Below, piece after piece: positions 49,466 to 57,881 of a stretch of DNA of 64,000 nt (position 1 is its first letter; every line of letters begins with the position of its first letter). The position numbers and the translations under genes are program-made. The stretch lies in NCBI GenBank assembly GCA_004193285.1, contig SECP01000029.1, positions 1-64,000 of the forward strand, in the 5' to 3' direction. The stretch is from Myxococcales bacterium. GTDB taxonomy: Bacteria > Myxococcota_A > Polyangia > Polyangiales > Polyangiaceae. The notes under the pieces were generated by a model, which saw only the letters and a list, made by a program, of their open reading frames with translations, ran no database searches and was not told the origin of the DNA.

Positions 49466-50628
49466 AGGTCTCGCGCTTCGCTCTCGGCGCAGCCGCGCTG
49501 CTCCCGTTCGCGCTTTCGGCCTGCAAGAAGCCGAGCCCGGGCCCGAGCGGCGGCGCGCCCGCGGTGCCTTCGGGCGCGGTGGTCGTCACCGGCGCGCCCG
49601 TCGTGACGCAGCCGGTCCAGGTCGTGGCGCCGCCGGGCGTTCAAGCACCGGCAAGCTTCGCAGATCTCGCCGCCAAGGCCGATCCAGCCGTCGTGTTCGT
49701 GAAGACGCTGCAAGAGCGTCGCGGCATCACCGGGCGTCGCCAGGTGGTGGGTGAGGGCGTGGGTAGCGCGTTCGTGTACGACCCCAACGGCCTGATCATC
49801 ACGAACAACCACGTCATCGAGGGCGCCAGCGAAATCTACGTCGTGTTCGGACGGAAGAAGCAGGTCAAGGCCACCATCGTGGGCCGGGACCCGCGCACGG
49901 ACGTCGCCGTGATTCGAGTCGAGGACAAGAACCTGCCGTTCTTGCCGCTCGGGGACTCGGAGGCAGTTCGCGTGGGGGACTGGGTCGTCGCGATCGGCAA
50001 CCCCTTCGCGCTGTCGCACACCGTATCCGCCGGCATCATTTCCGCGCGTGGCCGCACCATCGCGGACGTGAAGGGGCTGGACGAGTCCGGCTACTACGAC
50101 TTCTTGCAGACCGACGCGAGCATCAACCCGGGCAACTCTGGAGGCCCTTTGCTGGACATGGCCGGGCGCGTCGTCGGTATGAACACCGCGATCCGCCGCG
50201 CCGCCAACAACATCGGTTTCGCGATCCCGGTCAACATGATCAAGGAGCTTTTGCCGCGGCTCCTCGCTGACGGAACCATCAAACGCAGCGCGATCGGCGT
50301 CGTCGTGGGCGTGCTCATGCCCGAGGATCGCGAGCGGCTGCAGCTGCCGGAAGAGGCCGGGGTCAAGGTCACCGCGGTGGTACCGGGTGGGCCGGCCGAG
50401 AAGGCGGGCTTGGCCGTCGACGACGTCATCGTGTCCTTCCAGGGCGAGGCGATGCCGAATCCGGATCGACTGCGCTGGGTAGCTAGTCTGGCCGGTGTAG
50501 GTAAGACGGTAACGCTACGCGTCGCGCGCGGCGGCCGGCTCTTCGATCTTCAATTGAAGCTGGATGCCCTGCCCGAGCGAGCCTCTTCGGCGCCGCCCCT
50601 GGAAGCGCCCGAAGACGACTTTCCGTAG
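49462..50628 (+). CDS. HtrA/DegP-family trypsin-like protease
   Basis: A 388-residue periplasmic lipoprotein-type protease. Lipobox PFALSAC, then a Pro/Gly linker. Catalytic triad: His117 (ITNNHVIEG), Asp147 (RTDVAVIRV), Ser226 (INPGNSGGP). One PDZ domain follows (VKVTAVVPGGPAEKAGLAVDDVIVSFQGEAMPNPDRLRWVASLAGVGKTVTLRVARGG). It degrades or refolds damaged envelope proteins. The GTG overlaps the DUF1844 stop. A strong hairpin follows the stop, and an ECF sigma operon comes next, an arrangement consistent with envelope stress functions. Confidence 0.93.
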   Translation: MKVSRFALGAAALLPFALSACKKPSPGPSGGAPAVPSGAVVVTGAPVVTQPVQVVAPPGVQAPASFADLAAKADPAVVFVKTLQERRGITGRRQVVGEGVGSAFVYDPNGLIITNNHVIEGASEIYVVFGRKKQVKATIVGRDPRTDVAVIRVEDKNLPFLPLGDSEAVRVGDWVVAIGNPFALSHTVSAGIISARGRTIADVKGLDESGYYDFLQTDASINPGNSGGPLLDMAGRVVGMNTAIRRAANNIGFAIPVNMIKELLPRLLADGTIKRSAIGVVVGVLMPEDRERLQLPEEAGVKVTAVVPGGPAEKAGLAVDDVIVSFQGEAMPNPDRLRWVASLAGVGKTVTLRVARGGRLFDLQLKLDALPERASSAPPLEAPEDDFP

Positions 50629-50655
50629 CGCGTTCGCTGGCTTCGCCCGAACGCG
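50629..50655. terminator. Hairpin after htrA
   Basis: Perfect 8-bp stem CGCGTTCG/CGAACGCG with an 11-nt loop one base after the htrA stop. No U-tract. Confidence 0.55.
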
Positions 50656-50700
50656 GCCTCAGGGGAGATTGCCGCGCCGCCTTCCGTAACACGACGGGAG

Positions 50701-51438
50701 ATGTCGCAAAGTATTCTTGCCCCCCGGCTCGTTTTTGGGGATTCCGAGCCGGCCTCGGTCACGACGCAGGTCGCCCGTGATCGAAATGTCAGAGAGGTGA
50801 ATAGGGGGGACCAGCCCGCGTCCAACCGGCTGGAACGTGACCAAGAATCCGAGCAAGACCGCTGCCTCATCGTGCGCGCTCAGGCGGGCGATACGGGCGC
50901 GTTTCGGCTGCTGGTCGAGCGGCATCAGCGACGCGTCTTCGCGATCGCGCTCGGGCTGGTGCGCGACGAGCAAGACGCTCGCGAGATCGCGCAAGAGGCG
51001 TTCCTGCGCGTGCACAAGGGCCTCGCTCAGTTTCACGGCGGCTCCAGCTTCTTCACTTGGCTGTACCGGATCGTCACGAACCTCTCGATCGATCTCATGC
51101 GCAAGCCATCGCGCCGGGAGGCCGAGCTCCATTTTGCGCTCGAGTCGGACGACCCTGAAGGAGCGCTCCTCCCTGCAACCGACGCCGACCCCTACGACGC
51201 CGTGCGCCGCACCCAGCTCTCGCAGCGCATTCAGCGCGCGCTCGAGCAGCTACCCCCGTACCACCGCGGAGTCATCCTGATGCGCGAGGTGGAGGGCTTG
51301 AGCTACGAGGAGATGGCAGAGGCGATGCAGGTCTCCAAGGGGACGATCATGAGCCGGCTGTTTCACGCGCGGAAGAAGCTGCAGCGCGCGCTCCTCGATT
51401 GTCACGAAGAAGAATGCCCCGGAGCAAAGACCGCGTGA
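50701..51438 (+). CDS. ECF-type sigma-70 factor (RpoE-like)
   Basis: A 245-residue ECF sigma factor. Region 2 is DTGAFRLLVERHQRRVFAIALGLVRDEQDAREIAQEAFLRVHKGLAQFHGGSSFFTWLYRIVTNLSIDLMRK, and region 4 has LEQLPPYHRGVILMREVEGLSYEEMAEAMQVSKGTIMSRLFHARKKL (the helix-turn-helix). About 50 residues precede region 2, more than in most ECFs, so a start nearer to 50797 (GTG) is possible. The ATG at 50701 is close to an ACGGGAG sequence. The anti-sigma gene overlaps its stop (GTGA). It likely directs an envelope-stress or differentiation regulon. Confidence 0.9.
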   Translation: MSQSILAPRLVFGDSEPASVTTQVARDRNVREVNRGDQPASNRLERDQESEQDRCLIVRAQAGDTGAFRLLVERHQRRVFAIALGLVRDEQDAREIAQEAFLRVHKGLAQFHGGSSFFTWLYRIVTNLSIDLMRKPSRREAELHFALESDDPEGALLPATDADPYDAVRRTQLSQRIQRALEQLPPYHRGVILMREVEGLSYEEMAEAMQVSKGTIMSRLFHARKKLQRALLDCHEEECPGAKTA

Positions 51439-51920
51439 ACGCCGATTCCGAGCAGCTATCGCGCTACCTGGACGGAGAGATGACTCCGGCCGAGGCGGCG
51501 GCGTTCGAGGCGCGGCTGGCAACGAGCGGCCAGCTGCGGCGCGAGCTCGAGGCCGTTCGTCAGGTAGGCAGGGCCTTGCGGCTGTGGTCGCGCAGCGTGG
51601 AGCCCCGCGCGGCGAGCCTGCTCGAGCCGACTTTAGCGCGCGCGCGCCAGCACGAGCAGCGGCGCGCGCGGCACGTGCGGGTTGGCTACCTCGCCGCCGC
51701 CACCCTGGCCCTCGTCACCCTCCCCTGGGGGCGCCTCGACTCGGTGGTCTCGCCCACCGGGGCGCCCGCGTTGCTGCCTGCGAGCGCGGCGATCGAGCGG
51801 GTGGAGGCGAGCGATCGGCACGCCCAAGTATTCGTGGTCGGGAGCTCCAGCACGCCCGTGCTGTGGCTCGCGGACGACGCGCCGGAAGAGGGCGCCTCCG
51901 CCGAGCAGGACCCGGGCTGA
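51435..51920 (+). CDS. Anti-sigma factor-like membrane protein
   Basis: A 161-residue protein beginning DSEQLSRYLDGEMTPAEAAAFEARLATSGQLRRELEAV, which has the helical layout of anti-sigma ZAS domains but lacks the His-x3-Cys-x2-Cys zinc ligands. A transmembrane segment (VGYLAAATLALVTLPWG) is near residue 85, followed by a 60-residue periplasmic tail. It would hold the preceding sigma factor at the membrane. The GTG is in GTGA with the sigma stop. A third gene, an exported protein, follows 1 base later. Confidence 0.75.
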   Translation: MNADSEQLSRYLDGEMTPAEAAAFEARLATSGQLRRELEAVRQVGRALRLWSRSVEPRAASLLEPTLARARQHEQRRARHVRVGYLAAATLALVTLPWGRLDSVVSPTGAPALLPASAAIERVEASDRHAQVFVVGSSSTPVLWLADDAPEEGASAEQDPG

Positions 51921-51921
51921 C

Positions 51922-52428
51922 ATGCGCCGCCGCTCGTTGCTCGTGGTGGTGCTCGGCGCCGTGAGCGTGCTCGCTTCGAGCGGCCTGGCTAGCGCCTCAC
52001 CCGCGGCGAAGCGGCCTTCCCGCCTGACCGCGCCGCAAGCCCCGGTGGAGACCGTCATCGAGGTCAGCGTGCTGCACGGCAGCCATGAAAAGCGCGCCCC
52101 CGACCCTCGCACCGCGGACATGCCGGAGCTTCGGGAAGGGCCCTTCGCGCGGTACGAGAGCTACCAGCTGCTCTCGCGTACGTCGCTGTCGCTGGCGCGC
52201 GGCACCAAGCGCCAGCTCAAGCTTCCCGACGGGCGGCTGCTGGAGGCGCGGCTCGACGCGTTGCTGCCGGACGGCAGCTCGCGGCTCGTAGCCAGTATCA
52301 ATCGACCCCAGGCGAAGGACTTCTTGCCGCTGCTGGAGGTGAAGGCGCGTCCGGGGCAGTCCTTCATCGTCGCGGGCCAGAGCTACCGGCGCGGCGTCCT
52401 CGTGCTCGTGTTCAAGGTCCTTCGGTGA
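51922..52428 (+). CDS. Hypothetical exported protein of the sigma operon
   Basis: A 168-residue protein with a clear signal peptide (RRRSLLVVVLGAVSVLASSGLASA). The mature part has strand-rich segments (VETVIEVSVLHGSHEKRAP, YESYQLLSRTSLSLARGTKRQLKLPDGRLLEARLDALLPDG) ending in FIVAGQSYRRGVLVLVFKVLR. No family is recognised. Its position behind sigma and anti-sigma genes suggests a periplasmic sensor or regulator of the anti-sigma factor, like a functional analogue of RseB. That is inference from context only. Confidence 0.7.
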   Translation: MRRRSLLVVVLGAVSVLASSGLASASPAAKRPSRLTAPQAPVETVIEVSVLHGSHEKRAPDPRTADMPELREGPFARYESYQLLSRTSLSLARGTKRQLKLPDGRLLEARLDALLPDGSSRLVASINRPQAKDFLPLLEVKARPGQSFIVAGQSYRRGVLVLVFKVLR

Positions 52429-52431
52429 GCT

Positions 52432-53691
52432 TCAGCCGATCGGGAGCGTGAGCGTGAAGCTCGTACCTTCGCCGATGGCGCTGCTGACCTGAATCGTTCC
52501 TCCGTGCGCGTCCAAGATACCGCGCACGATCGAGAGGCCGAGCCCCGTGCCGCGCCCATCCGTCTTCGTCGTGAAGAACGGCTCGAAGATTTGCGGCATC
52601 GCCTCGGCCGGGATGCCGCTGCCGGTGTCGCTCACGTCGATGCGCAGGCTCTCGCCGGAGTCCACGCTTCGGACCGCGATGCGCAAGACTCCTCCGCGCT
52701 CGGACATCGCGTGGGCAGCGTTGGTGAAGAGGTTCACGAACACCTGGGTGAGCTGGCCAGTGATGCCCGCGATGACCGGCAGCGGCTCCGCGAAATCCTG
52801 CTCCACCTCGACGTTGTCCCCCTCGAACTCGTGCTCGCAGAAGAGGAGGGCACGCTCGATGACCTCTTCCACCCGCACCGGCCCGCGCGAGTCACCGGTT
52901 GGGCGCGCGTAGGCCACCAAATCACGCGTGAACTTGAGAATGCGCTCGGCGGCTTCGCCGATGCGACGCACCCGCTCCGCGTCGTCCACCCAATCGGCGC
53001 TGTCGCCGCGGCTCAGCTTCTTCGTCAGGTAGTCCGAGTACGCGATGATCGACGTGAGCGGGTTGTTCAGCTCGTGCACCACCCCGGCTACGATTTGACC
53101 CAAAGACGCGAGCTTCTCCGTTTGGATGACCTGCGCCTGCAAGCGGTGAAAGTTGCGCACCGATTCTTCGGCGCGCCCATAGACTCGCAGGCGACCGAGC
53201 GCGGCCCCGAGCACGGTGGCTGCCTGAGCCGCGATCTCGCGCCGAAGCGGGCTGAGCGGCTCGGTCCCCGCGCTGCGCCCGACATGAAAGCTGGAGCCGG
53301 AGGTGCCGCTGCCGTCGTCCAGCTCGTAGATGCGCTCTTCCGCGTAAGTGGGAAACAACCGCGATGGGTCGCGCTCCGGACCTCGGCGTAAGCCCGCGCC
53401 GAGCCGGTAGAGGACCACGGGCTCCGGGCGGCCGGCTTGAACCAGGCAGATGCCGAGCGAGGCGCCAGGGAAGAGCAGCGACACGCCATCCAGGAAGATG
53501 CGGCCCAGGTCCTCGAACGAGACGTCGATGGGGAGCGAGTTGCTCAACCTCAGCAGCACGTCCCGCCACGGCTCGGCGATGGGCGCCTCCGAGGTGCGGC
53601 GCGTGCCGGAAGGAGCCGGCCGCGTCTCGCGCGGGTCCAGGCCTTCCACGCTGCCCGGAACGGGCGTGAAGGAGTCGGGATTCTGGCTCAT
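52432..53691 (-). CDS. GAF-sensor histidine kinase
   Basis: A 419-residue soluble kinase. The N-terminal half looks GAF-like (about residues 40-190: LSNSLPIDVSFEDLGRIFLDGVSLLFPGASLGICLVQ). Then comes the phosphoacceptor helix with LASLGQIVAGVVHELNNPLTSIIAYSDYL (H-box). The ATPase domain has VFVNLFTNAAHAMSE (N-box), VSDTGSGIPAEAMPQIFEPFFTTK (G1/F) and GRGTGLGLSIVRGILDAHGG (G2). Its ATG is 1 base after the stop of the larger sensor protein, which lacks an ATPase domain. The pair may act together, with this kinase supplying ATPase function. Confidence 0.9.
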   Translation of the reverse strand: MSQNPDSFTPVPGSVEGLDPRETRPAPSGTRRTSEAPIAEPWRDVLLRLSNSLPIDVSFEDLGRIFLDGVSLLFPGASLGICLVQAGRPEPVVLYRLGAGLRRGPERDPSRLFPTYAEERIYELDDGSGTSGSSFHVGRSAGTEPLSPLRREIAAQAATVLGAALGRLRVYGRAEESVRNFHRLQAQVIQTEKLASLGQIVAGVVHELNNPLTSIIAYSDYLTKKLSRGDSADWVDDAERVRRIGEAAERILKFTRDLVAYARPTGDSRGPVRVEEVIERALLFCEHEFEGDNVEVEQDFAEPLPVIAGITGQLTQVFVNLFTNAAHAMSERGGVLRIAVRSVDSGESLRIDVSDTGSGIPAEAMPQIFEPFFTTKTDGRGTGLGLSIVRGILDAHGGTIQVSSAIGEGTSFTLTLPIG

Positions 53692-53692
53692 G

Positions 53693-55711
53693 TCAGACGT
53701 CCTTTGCTCCGGGGTCCGTGCCGCTGGCTTTCTCCAAATCCAGGATCTTGGCGCCGCCGACGTAGCTCTTGGTCTCGTACTTGGTGATTTTGCCGACCTT
53801 GCGCACGATCTCCGCCATGCGCTCCGACTCGCGGATGATGACCGCGGCCGCGCTCGAGAGCTGCGGCTCCTCTTCGAGCTTTCGTCGCAACAGCTCAGCG
53901 TAGCCGATCACGCTCGTGAGCGGTTGATTGAGCTCGTGAGCGGCCGCGCCCGCAAGCTCCGCAACGATGGCCATGCGCTCGCGACCGCGCAGCTCTTCTT
54001 GGGCCCGCTCCAGCCGCTCCTGCATGCGCAGGCGCTCGCGGATGTCCGTAAAGATACCTACGCTGCCGATGGGGCGGCCGTTGTCTAGGACGAGGGATGC
54101 CGAGAGCGTGACCGGGATCTGCTCGCCGCCGGCGCCCAGCATGTCCACTCGGTAGTCCTCCAGGCGGCCGTAGCCGCTGACCTCGGGGTCGCGGATGCGC
54201 CGCATGATGTCGCGCGCGACGCCCTGCGGATAGAGCCGCTCCACCCGCATCTTGCCCACGACGTCGCTCGGCGCGTAGCCGAAGATACGGGCCGCCGCGC
54301 GGTTGAAGAGCAGCACCGTGCCCTTGAGGTTGGCGGAGACGATGCCGTCCACCGAGCTGTCGATGACGCGCTCCAAAAATTCTTTGGTCTGCTTCAGCTC
54401 GATCGCGGTCTGGCGCTCTTGAGTGACGTCTCGGAACGTGCACAGCACGGCGTCGTCTTCGTGGAGCACGGAGCTGAAGCTCACGTTGATGGTGATCGGC
54501 TCGGTGGACTTGTGGCTGATGACGATGTCCACCCCGCGCGGATAGATGCCGTCGGAGAACCCGCGCAGCATCCTCTCGCCGCGCTCTCGGCCTTCCGGCG
54601 TCACCAGCCCGGTGATGCGTAGCGCGGTGAGCTCGGTCTCGGTGTAGCCGATGATTTCGCGCGCGCGCGGGTTCGCGAACAAGATTTGGCCGGTACGGTC
54701 GATGACGATCATGCCGTCCGCCGCGCTCTCGAAGAAGTCTGCGTAGCGGCGAAACAACTGCACCCGGCGCTCTGCCTCTTGCCGCGCGGTAGTGATTTTT
54801 TCGGTTTCGGCCCGGAGCGATTGCAAAATGCGCGCGTTGCGGAGCGCAATCGCCATCGCGTTGGCGACCGTGGTCACCAAGGAGAGATCGTACGCGTGGA
54901 AGGCGGCGCGACCTTTGGAGCGCAGGAAGAGCACGCCCATCGGGCCGTGGTCGTGGAGGATGGGCAAGAGCGCTAGCGAGTTGAACCCGGGGGCCGCCTC
55001 ACGTTGCCGCACCACCTCGAAGAGCGGGTGGCGAGCGGCGTCGCGGATCACGAGCGCGCGACCGGTACGAAACACTTCGCGAATCTCGGGATACTTTCCG
55101 AGATCGATGGGGAGGTCGCGCAGCTGCTCGTCGTCGCTCGTTGCCAGCACGTAGCCCAGGTCCCCGGACTCGGCGAACAGCACGATGCTGCAGCGGTCCA
55201 CGTGCGCCACCTGCGCGACGCGCTGCACGACCGTGAAGAGGATGTCCCTTATGTCCAGGGTGGAAGCGAGCTTTTGAGTGAGCTCCAGAACCGTTTGTTG
55301 GTGGCGTTCGCGCTGGCTAATGCGCTCGACGTACTCGCGCACGCGCATCTGCCCCCGCAGGCGGGCGATGAGCTCCGCCGCACGGAAGGGCTTATGAACG
55401 TAGTCGTCCGCGCCGGACGCAAAAACCCGCTCGATCTCCTCGTCAGACTCGAGCGCGGTGAGCACCACCACCGGCACCTCCGCCAGGCGCGGGGTCTGCC
55501 GGATATGCTGCAAGATCGCATAACCGTCCGGCGCTGGCATGACCAGATCCAGCAGCACTACCTGCGGCACGTGGTCCGCCAGGTAGGCCAGCGCCTCGTT
55601 GCCCGAGTCGCAGGCCACGTTGTTGAGACCGGCGTCGCTGAGCGTCTGGCACAGCACATGCCGACTGACGGCGTCGTCATCGACGACCAGGATGGTCTCT
55701 TCGAAGGCCAC
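53693..55711 (-). CDS. REC-GAF-PAS-PAS-phosphoacceptor sensor lacking an ATPase domain
   Basis: A 672-residue protein. Domains in order: receiver (about 5-125) with acidic residues DDD, phosphoacceptor Asp in VVLLDLVMPAPDG and Lys in VHKPFR; GAF (about 145-295); PAS (about 320-440); PAS (about 445-570, FGYAPSDVVGKM); then a histidine-kinase phosphoacceptor helix with ELAGAAAHELNQPLTSVIGYAELLRRKL (H-box). The protein ends about 70 residues later with no N-, G1- or G2-box, so no HATPase domain. The phosphoacceptor His would need ATP from another kinase; the next gene, 1 base downstream, provides one. Confidence 0.88.
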   Translation of the reverse strand: MAFEETILVVDDDAVSRHVLCQTLSDAGLNNVACDSGNEALAYLADHVPQVVLLDLVMPAPDGYAILQHIRQTPRLAEVPVVVLTALESDEEIERVFASGADDYVHKPFRAAELIARLRGQMRVREYVERISQRERHQQTVLELTQKLASTLDIRDILFTVVQRVAQVAHVDRCSIVLFAESGDLGYVLATSDDEQLRDLPIDLGKYPEIREVFRTGRALVIRDAARHPLFEVVRQREAAPGFNSLALLPILHDHGPMGVLFLRSKGRAAFHAYDLSLVTTVANAMAIALRNARILQSLRAETEKITTARQEAERRVQLFRRYADFFESAADGMIVIDRTGQILFANPRAREIIGYTETELTALRITGLVTPEGRERGERMLRGFSDGIYPRGVDIVISHKSTEPITINVSFSSVLHEDDAVLCTFRDVTQERQTAIELKQTKEFLERVIDSSVDGIVSANLKGTVLLFNRAAARIFGYAPSDVVGKMRVERLYPQGVARDIMRRIRDPEVSGYGRLEDYRVDMLGAGGEQIPVTLSASLVLDNGRPIGSVGIFTDIRERLRMQERLERAQEELRGRERMAIVAELAGAAAHELNQPLTSVIGYAELLRRKLEEEPQLSSAAAVIIRESERMAEIVRKVGKITKYETKSYVGGAKILDLEKASGTDPGAKDV

Positions 55712-55805
55712 GAAGGGACTAAGGCTATCACGCTAGGCCCTGCGCGGGCTGACCTGCGTTTTCCTCGTTTTGCGTTCCGGGGGGCTTCTCGGTATATACG
55801 GCCGC

Positions 55806-56378
55806 GTGAGTCGGGTCCCGCCGCACGCTTCAGGGTCTCCCCCTCCTACCGAGCGGGCCGATGACGTCGAGCACTTGGAGGAGCTCGGGGACGACGCCAT
55901 CATCGCGCAACAGTTGGGCGCCCACGCGCCCCAGCCACGCGCGCAGGTGACCGAAGAAGCGCGCTCGATCGTGATCTCGGACCACCCCGCGCCGGGCTCG
56001 AATCCGCCTTCGGATCCGAGAATGCCGCGCAATTCGAGCTCCGGCGGCCGCCGTCGCTCGGAGCGAACCGAGAAGACGGTCGTCATTCGTGACCGTCGCC
56101 AGGTGGAAGAGCTGCGGCGGCAAATGGCTCAGCACCAAGAGCGCCTGGCCGCGCCCCCCGCCGCTCAGAACAAGAGCGTGGTCTTGTGGGTGATTGTGGG
56201 TGTGGCTGCGTTCCTGGCAGGCGGGCTGGTGGCGTTGTTCGCCACCCGTGAAGAGAGCGTGAGCCCGGCTCAGCTGGCGCCGGCACCCTCCGCCGCCGCC
56301 GCACCGAAGGCGCCGCCCACCCCGACCGGTGAGCCGCCTTCGGTGAGCATCGACGAGCTCCCGATCGAGCACAAGTAG
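55806..56378 (+). CDS. Hypothetical single-span membrane protein
   Basis: A 190-residue protein. The N-terminal 120 residues are polar with Pro, Ser and Arg stretches and a helix (HLEELGDDAIIAQQLGAHAP). One transmembrane helix (VVLWVIVGVAAFLAGGLVALF) is near residue 140. A Pro/Ala-rich periplasmic tail ends in IDELPIEHK. Orientation and composition resemble proteins that link cytoplasmic kinase domains to the envelope, but no kinase is present. No family recognised. GTG 55806 is chosen; TATATA lies 7 nt upstream. Start choice is uncertain. Confidence 0.6.
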   Translation: MSRVPPHASGSPPPTERADDVEHLEELGDDAIIAQQLGAHAPQPRAQVTEEARSIVISDHPAPGSNPPSDPRMPRNSSSGGRRRSERTEKTVVIRDRRQVEELRRQMAQHQERLAAPPAAQNKSVVLWVIVGVAAFLAGGLVALFATREESVSPAQLAPAPSAAAAPKAPPTPTGEPPSVSIDELPIEHK

Positions 56379-56384
56379 CGGTCG

Positions 56385-57881
56385 CTACTCGGTGAGCTCG
56401 GGCGGCGCGGCTTGCACCTGGTAGCCCAGCGCGAGCAGCGGCTTCTCGATCTGCTGGCGATCCCCGACCACGACGACGAGCAAGCGATCCAGGTCGATCG
56501 CGGCCGCGGCGCGCGCGAGCGACTCCGGCGTCTCCGCAGCGAGCAAGCTCGGGTACTTCTGAAAGTAGTCCCCCGGGAGACCATGCAGCCAGAGCTCCGA
56601 GAGCGTGCTGCCGAGGCGCTGGCCGTACTCCAGGCGAGCCCCGACCGATTGCACCAGATCCGCACGGGCGCGAGCCACCTCTTCGGCGCGGATGGGCTTG
56701 CCGAGCTTGGGATCCTTGAGCTGCGCGAGCTCCTTCATCGCTTCCTTCAACGCGTCGGCGGTCACGTCCGTCCGCACGCTGGTCGCGAGCAGCAGCGCCC
56801 CCCAGCTGCGCGTCGCCAAGTTCTGCGCTCGAGCGCCGTAAGTGTAGGCGTGCTCCTCGCGCAGATTCAGATTGAGGCGCGAGGTGAAGAGCCCACCGAA
56901 AAGGGTGGTGAGCAGCTCGCGTTGTTCGTAGCCAGGGTCGCTACGTTTGCCGGCGAGCTGAGCGATCATCAGCGACGACTGCACCGCGCCTGGGCGGTCC
57001 ACGAGGAGTAGTCGCTTGGTCTGCGGCGGGGCGGGCGGCACGAAGGGCTGCTCGAGCTCGCTCTGGCCCGGGGTTAGCTTTCCTAGTGCTTTTTCCGCGC
57101 TCTTGGCGATCGCGCTCGGGTCCACGTCCCCGACCACGATCAGTAGCGCGTCGCCGGCGCGGTAGGCTTTGCGATGGAAGTCGCTCACGTCCTTCAGGGT
57201 GAGCTTGCGAACGTCCACGAGGCTGCCGCTGACGGGGCTGCCGTGCGGCTTACCGAGCAAGCTGCCGAGCGTCGCCAATGAGCCGAGCCGCTCCGGCGCT
57301 TGCCGCTCGCTCCGAAGCCCGTCCAACCACTCGTTCTTCACGCGCTCGAAGTCCACCGGGAGCAGGGCTGGCTCGGTGGAGACCTCACCCAATAGTTGCA
57401 GCGCGCGGTCCACGTCTCGAGTCAGCGCGGAGAGCGAGAGGGAGGACGTGTCCCGGCCGGCGTCTTCGTCCAGAGTCGTCCCGAGTTGCTCGACCTCTTC
57501 GGCGAGCTTCACTCCCGGGTGGCGCTTCGTGCCCTCCGTCAGCAAGCGCGCAGTGAGCGCGGCGAGCCCGCTCTTGTCCGGGGGGCACGCCGCGCCCCCG
57601 TGACGAAACACGAGCGAGATCGACGCGACCGGCACGGGCTTGCGGGCCACCATGACCGTGAGGCCGTTCTTCAGCTTGACCTGCTCCGGTACCGGGAAGT
57701 GAACCTCCGAGGCGGGGCCCGCCGGGGGCCGTTGCGCCCGCCAAGGCTCGGGATCTTTCGAGGCCGGGCCCGGCGCGGCGCTGGGCTGCGTCCGCGCAGT
57801 GGGCTGAACCTTCGTCGTCTGAGCGCCGCCGCAAGCGAACGTTGCGCCAAGGAGTAAGGCGATGGACCAGGCGTGCTTCAT
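56385..57881 (-). CDS. M16-family protein without the zinc motif (inactive partner)
   Basis: A 498-residue exported lipoprotein (lipobox TFAC near residue 17). The fold is M16 (insulinase/processing-peptidase type): VKLKNGLTVMVARKPVPVASISLVFRHGG, LTARLLTEGTKRHPGVKLAEEVEQLGTTLDEDAGRDTSSLSLSALT and, in the second half, LTTLFGGLFTSRLNLNLREEHAYTYGARA. At the place of the HxxEH zinc motif the sequence reads LAALTA, so both His and Glu are missing. Such proteins act as the noncatalytic half of heterodimers. Its start overlaps the end of the active paralogue gene by 4 bases (ATGA). Confidence 0.88.
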   Translation of the reverse strand: MKHAWSIALLLGATFACGGAQTTKVQPTARTQPSAAPGPASKDPEPWRAQRPPAGPASEVHFPVPEQVKLKNGLTVMVARKPVPVASISLVFRHGGAACPPDKSGLAALTARLLTEGTKRHPGVKLAEEVEQLGTTLDEDAGRDTSSLSLSALTRDVDRALQLLGEVSTEPALLPVDFERVKNEWLDGLRSERQAPERLGSLATLGSLLGKPHGSPVSGSLVDVRKLTLKDVSDFHRKAYRAGDALLIVVGDVDPSAIAKSAEKALGKLTPGQSELEQPFVPPAPPQTKRLLLVDRPGAVQSSLMIAQLAGKRSDPGYEQRELLTTLFGGLFTSRLNLNLREEHAYTYGARAQNLATRSWGALLLATSVRTDVTADALKEAMKELAQLKDPKLGKPIRAEEVARARADLVQSVGARLEYGQRLGSTLSELWLHGLPGDYFQKYPSLLAAETPESLARAAAAIDLDRLLVVVVGDRQQIEKPLLALGYQVQAAPPELTE

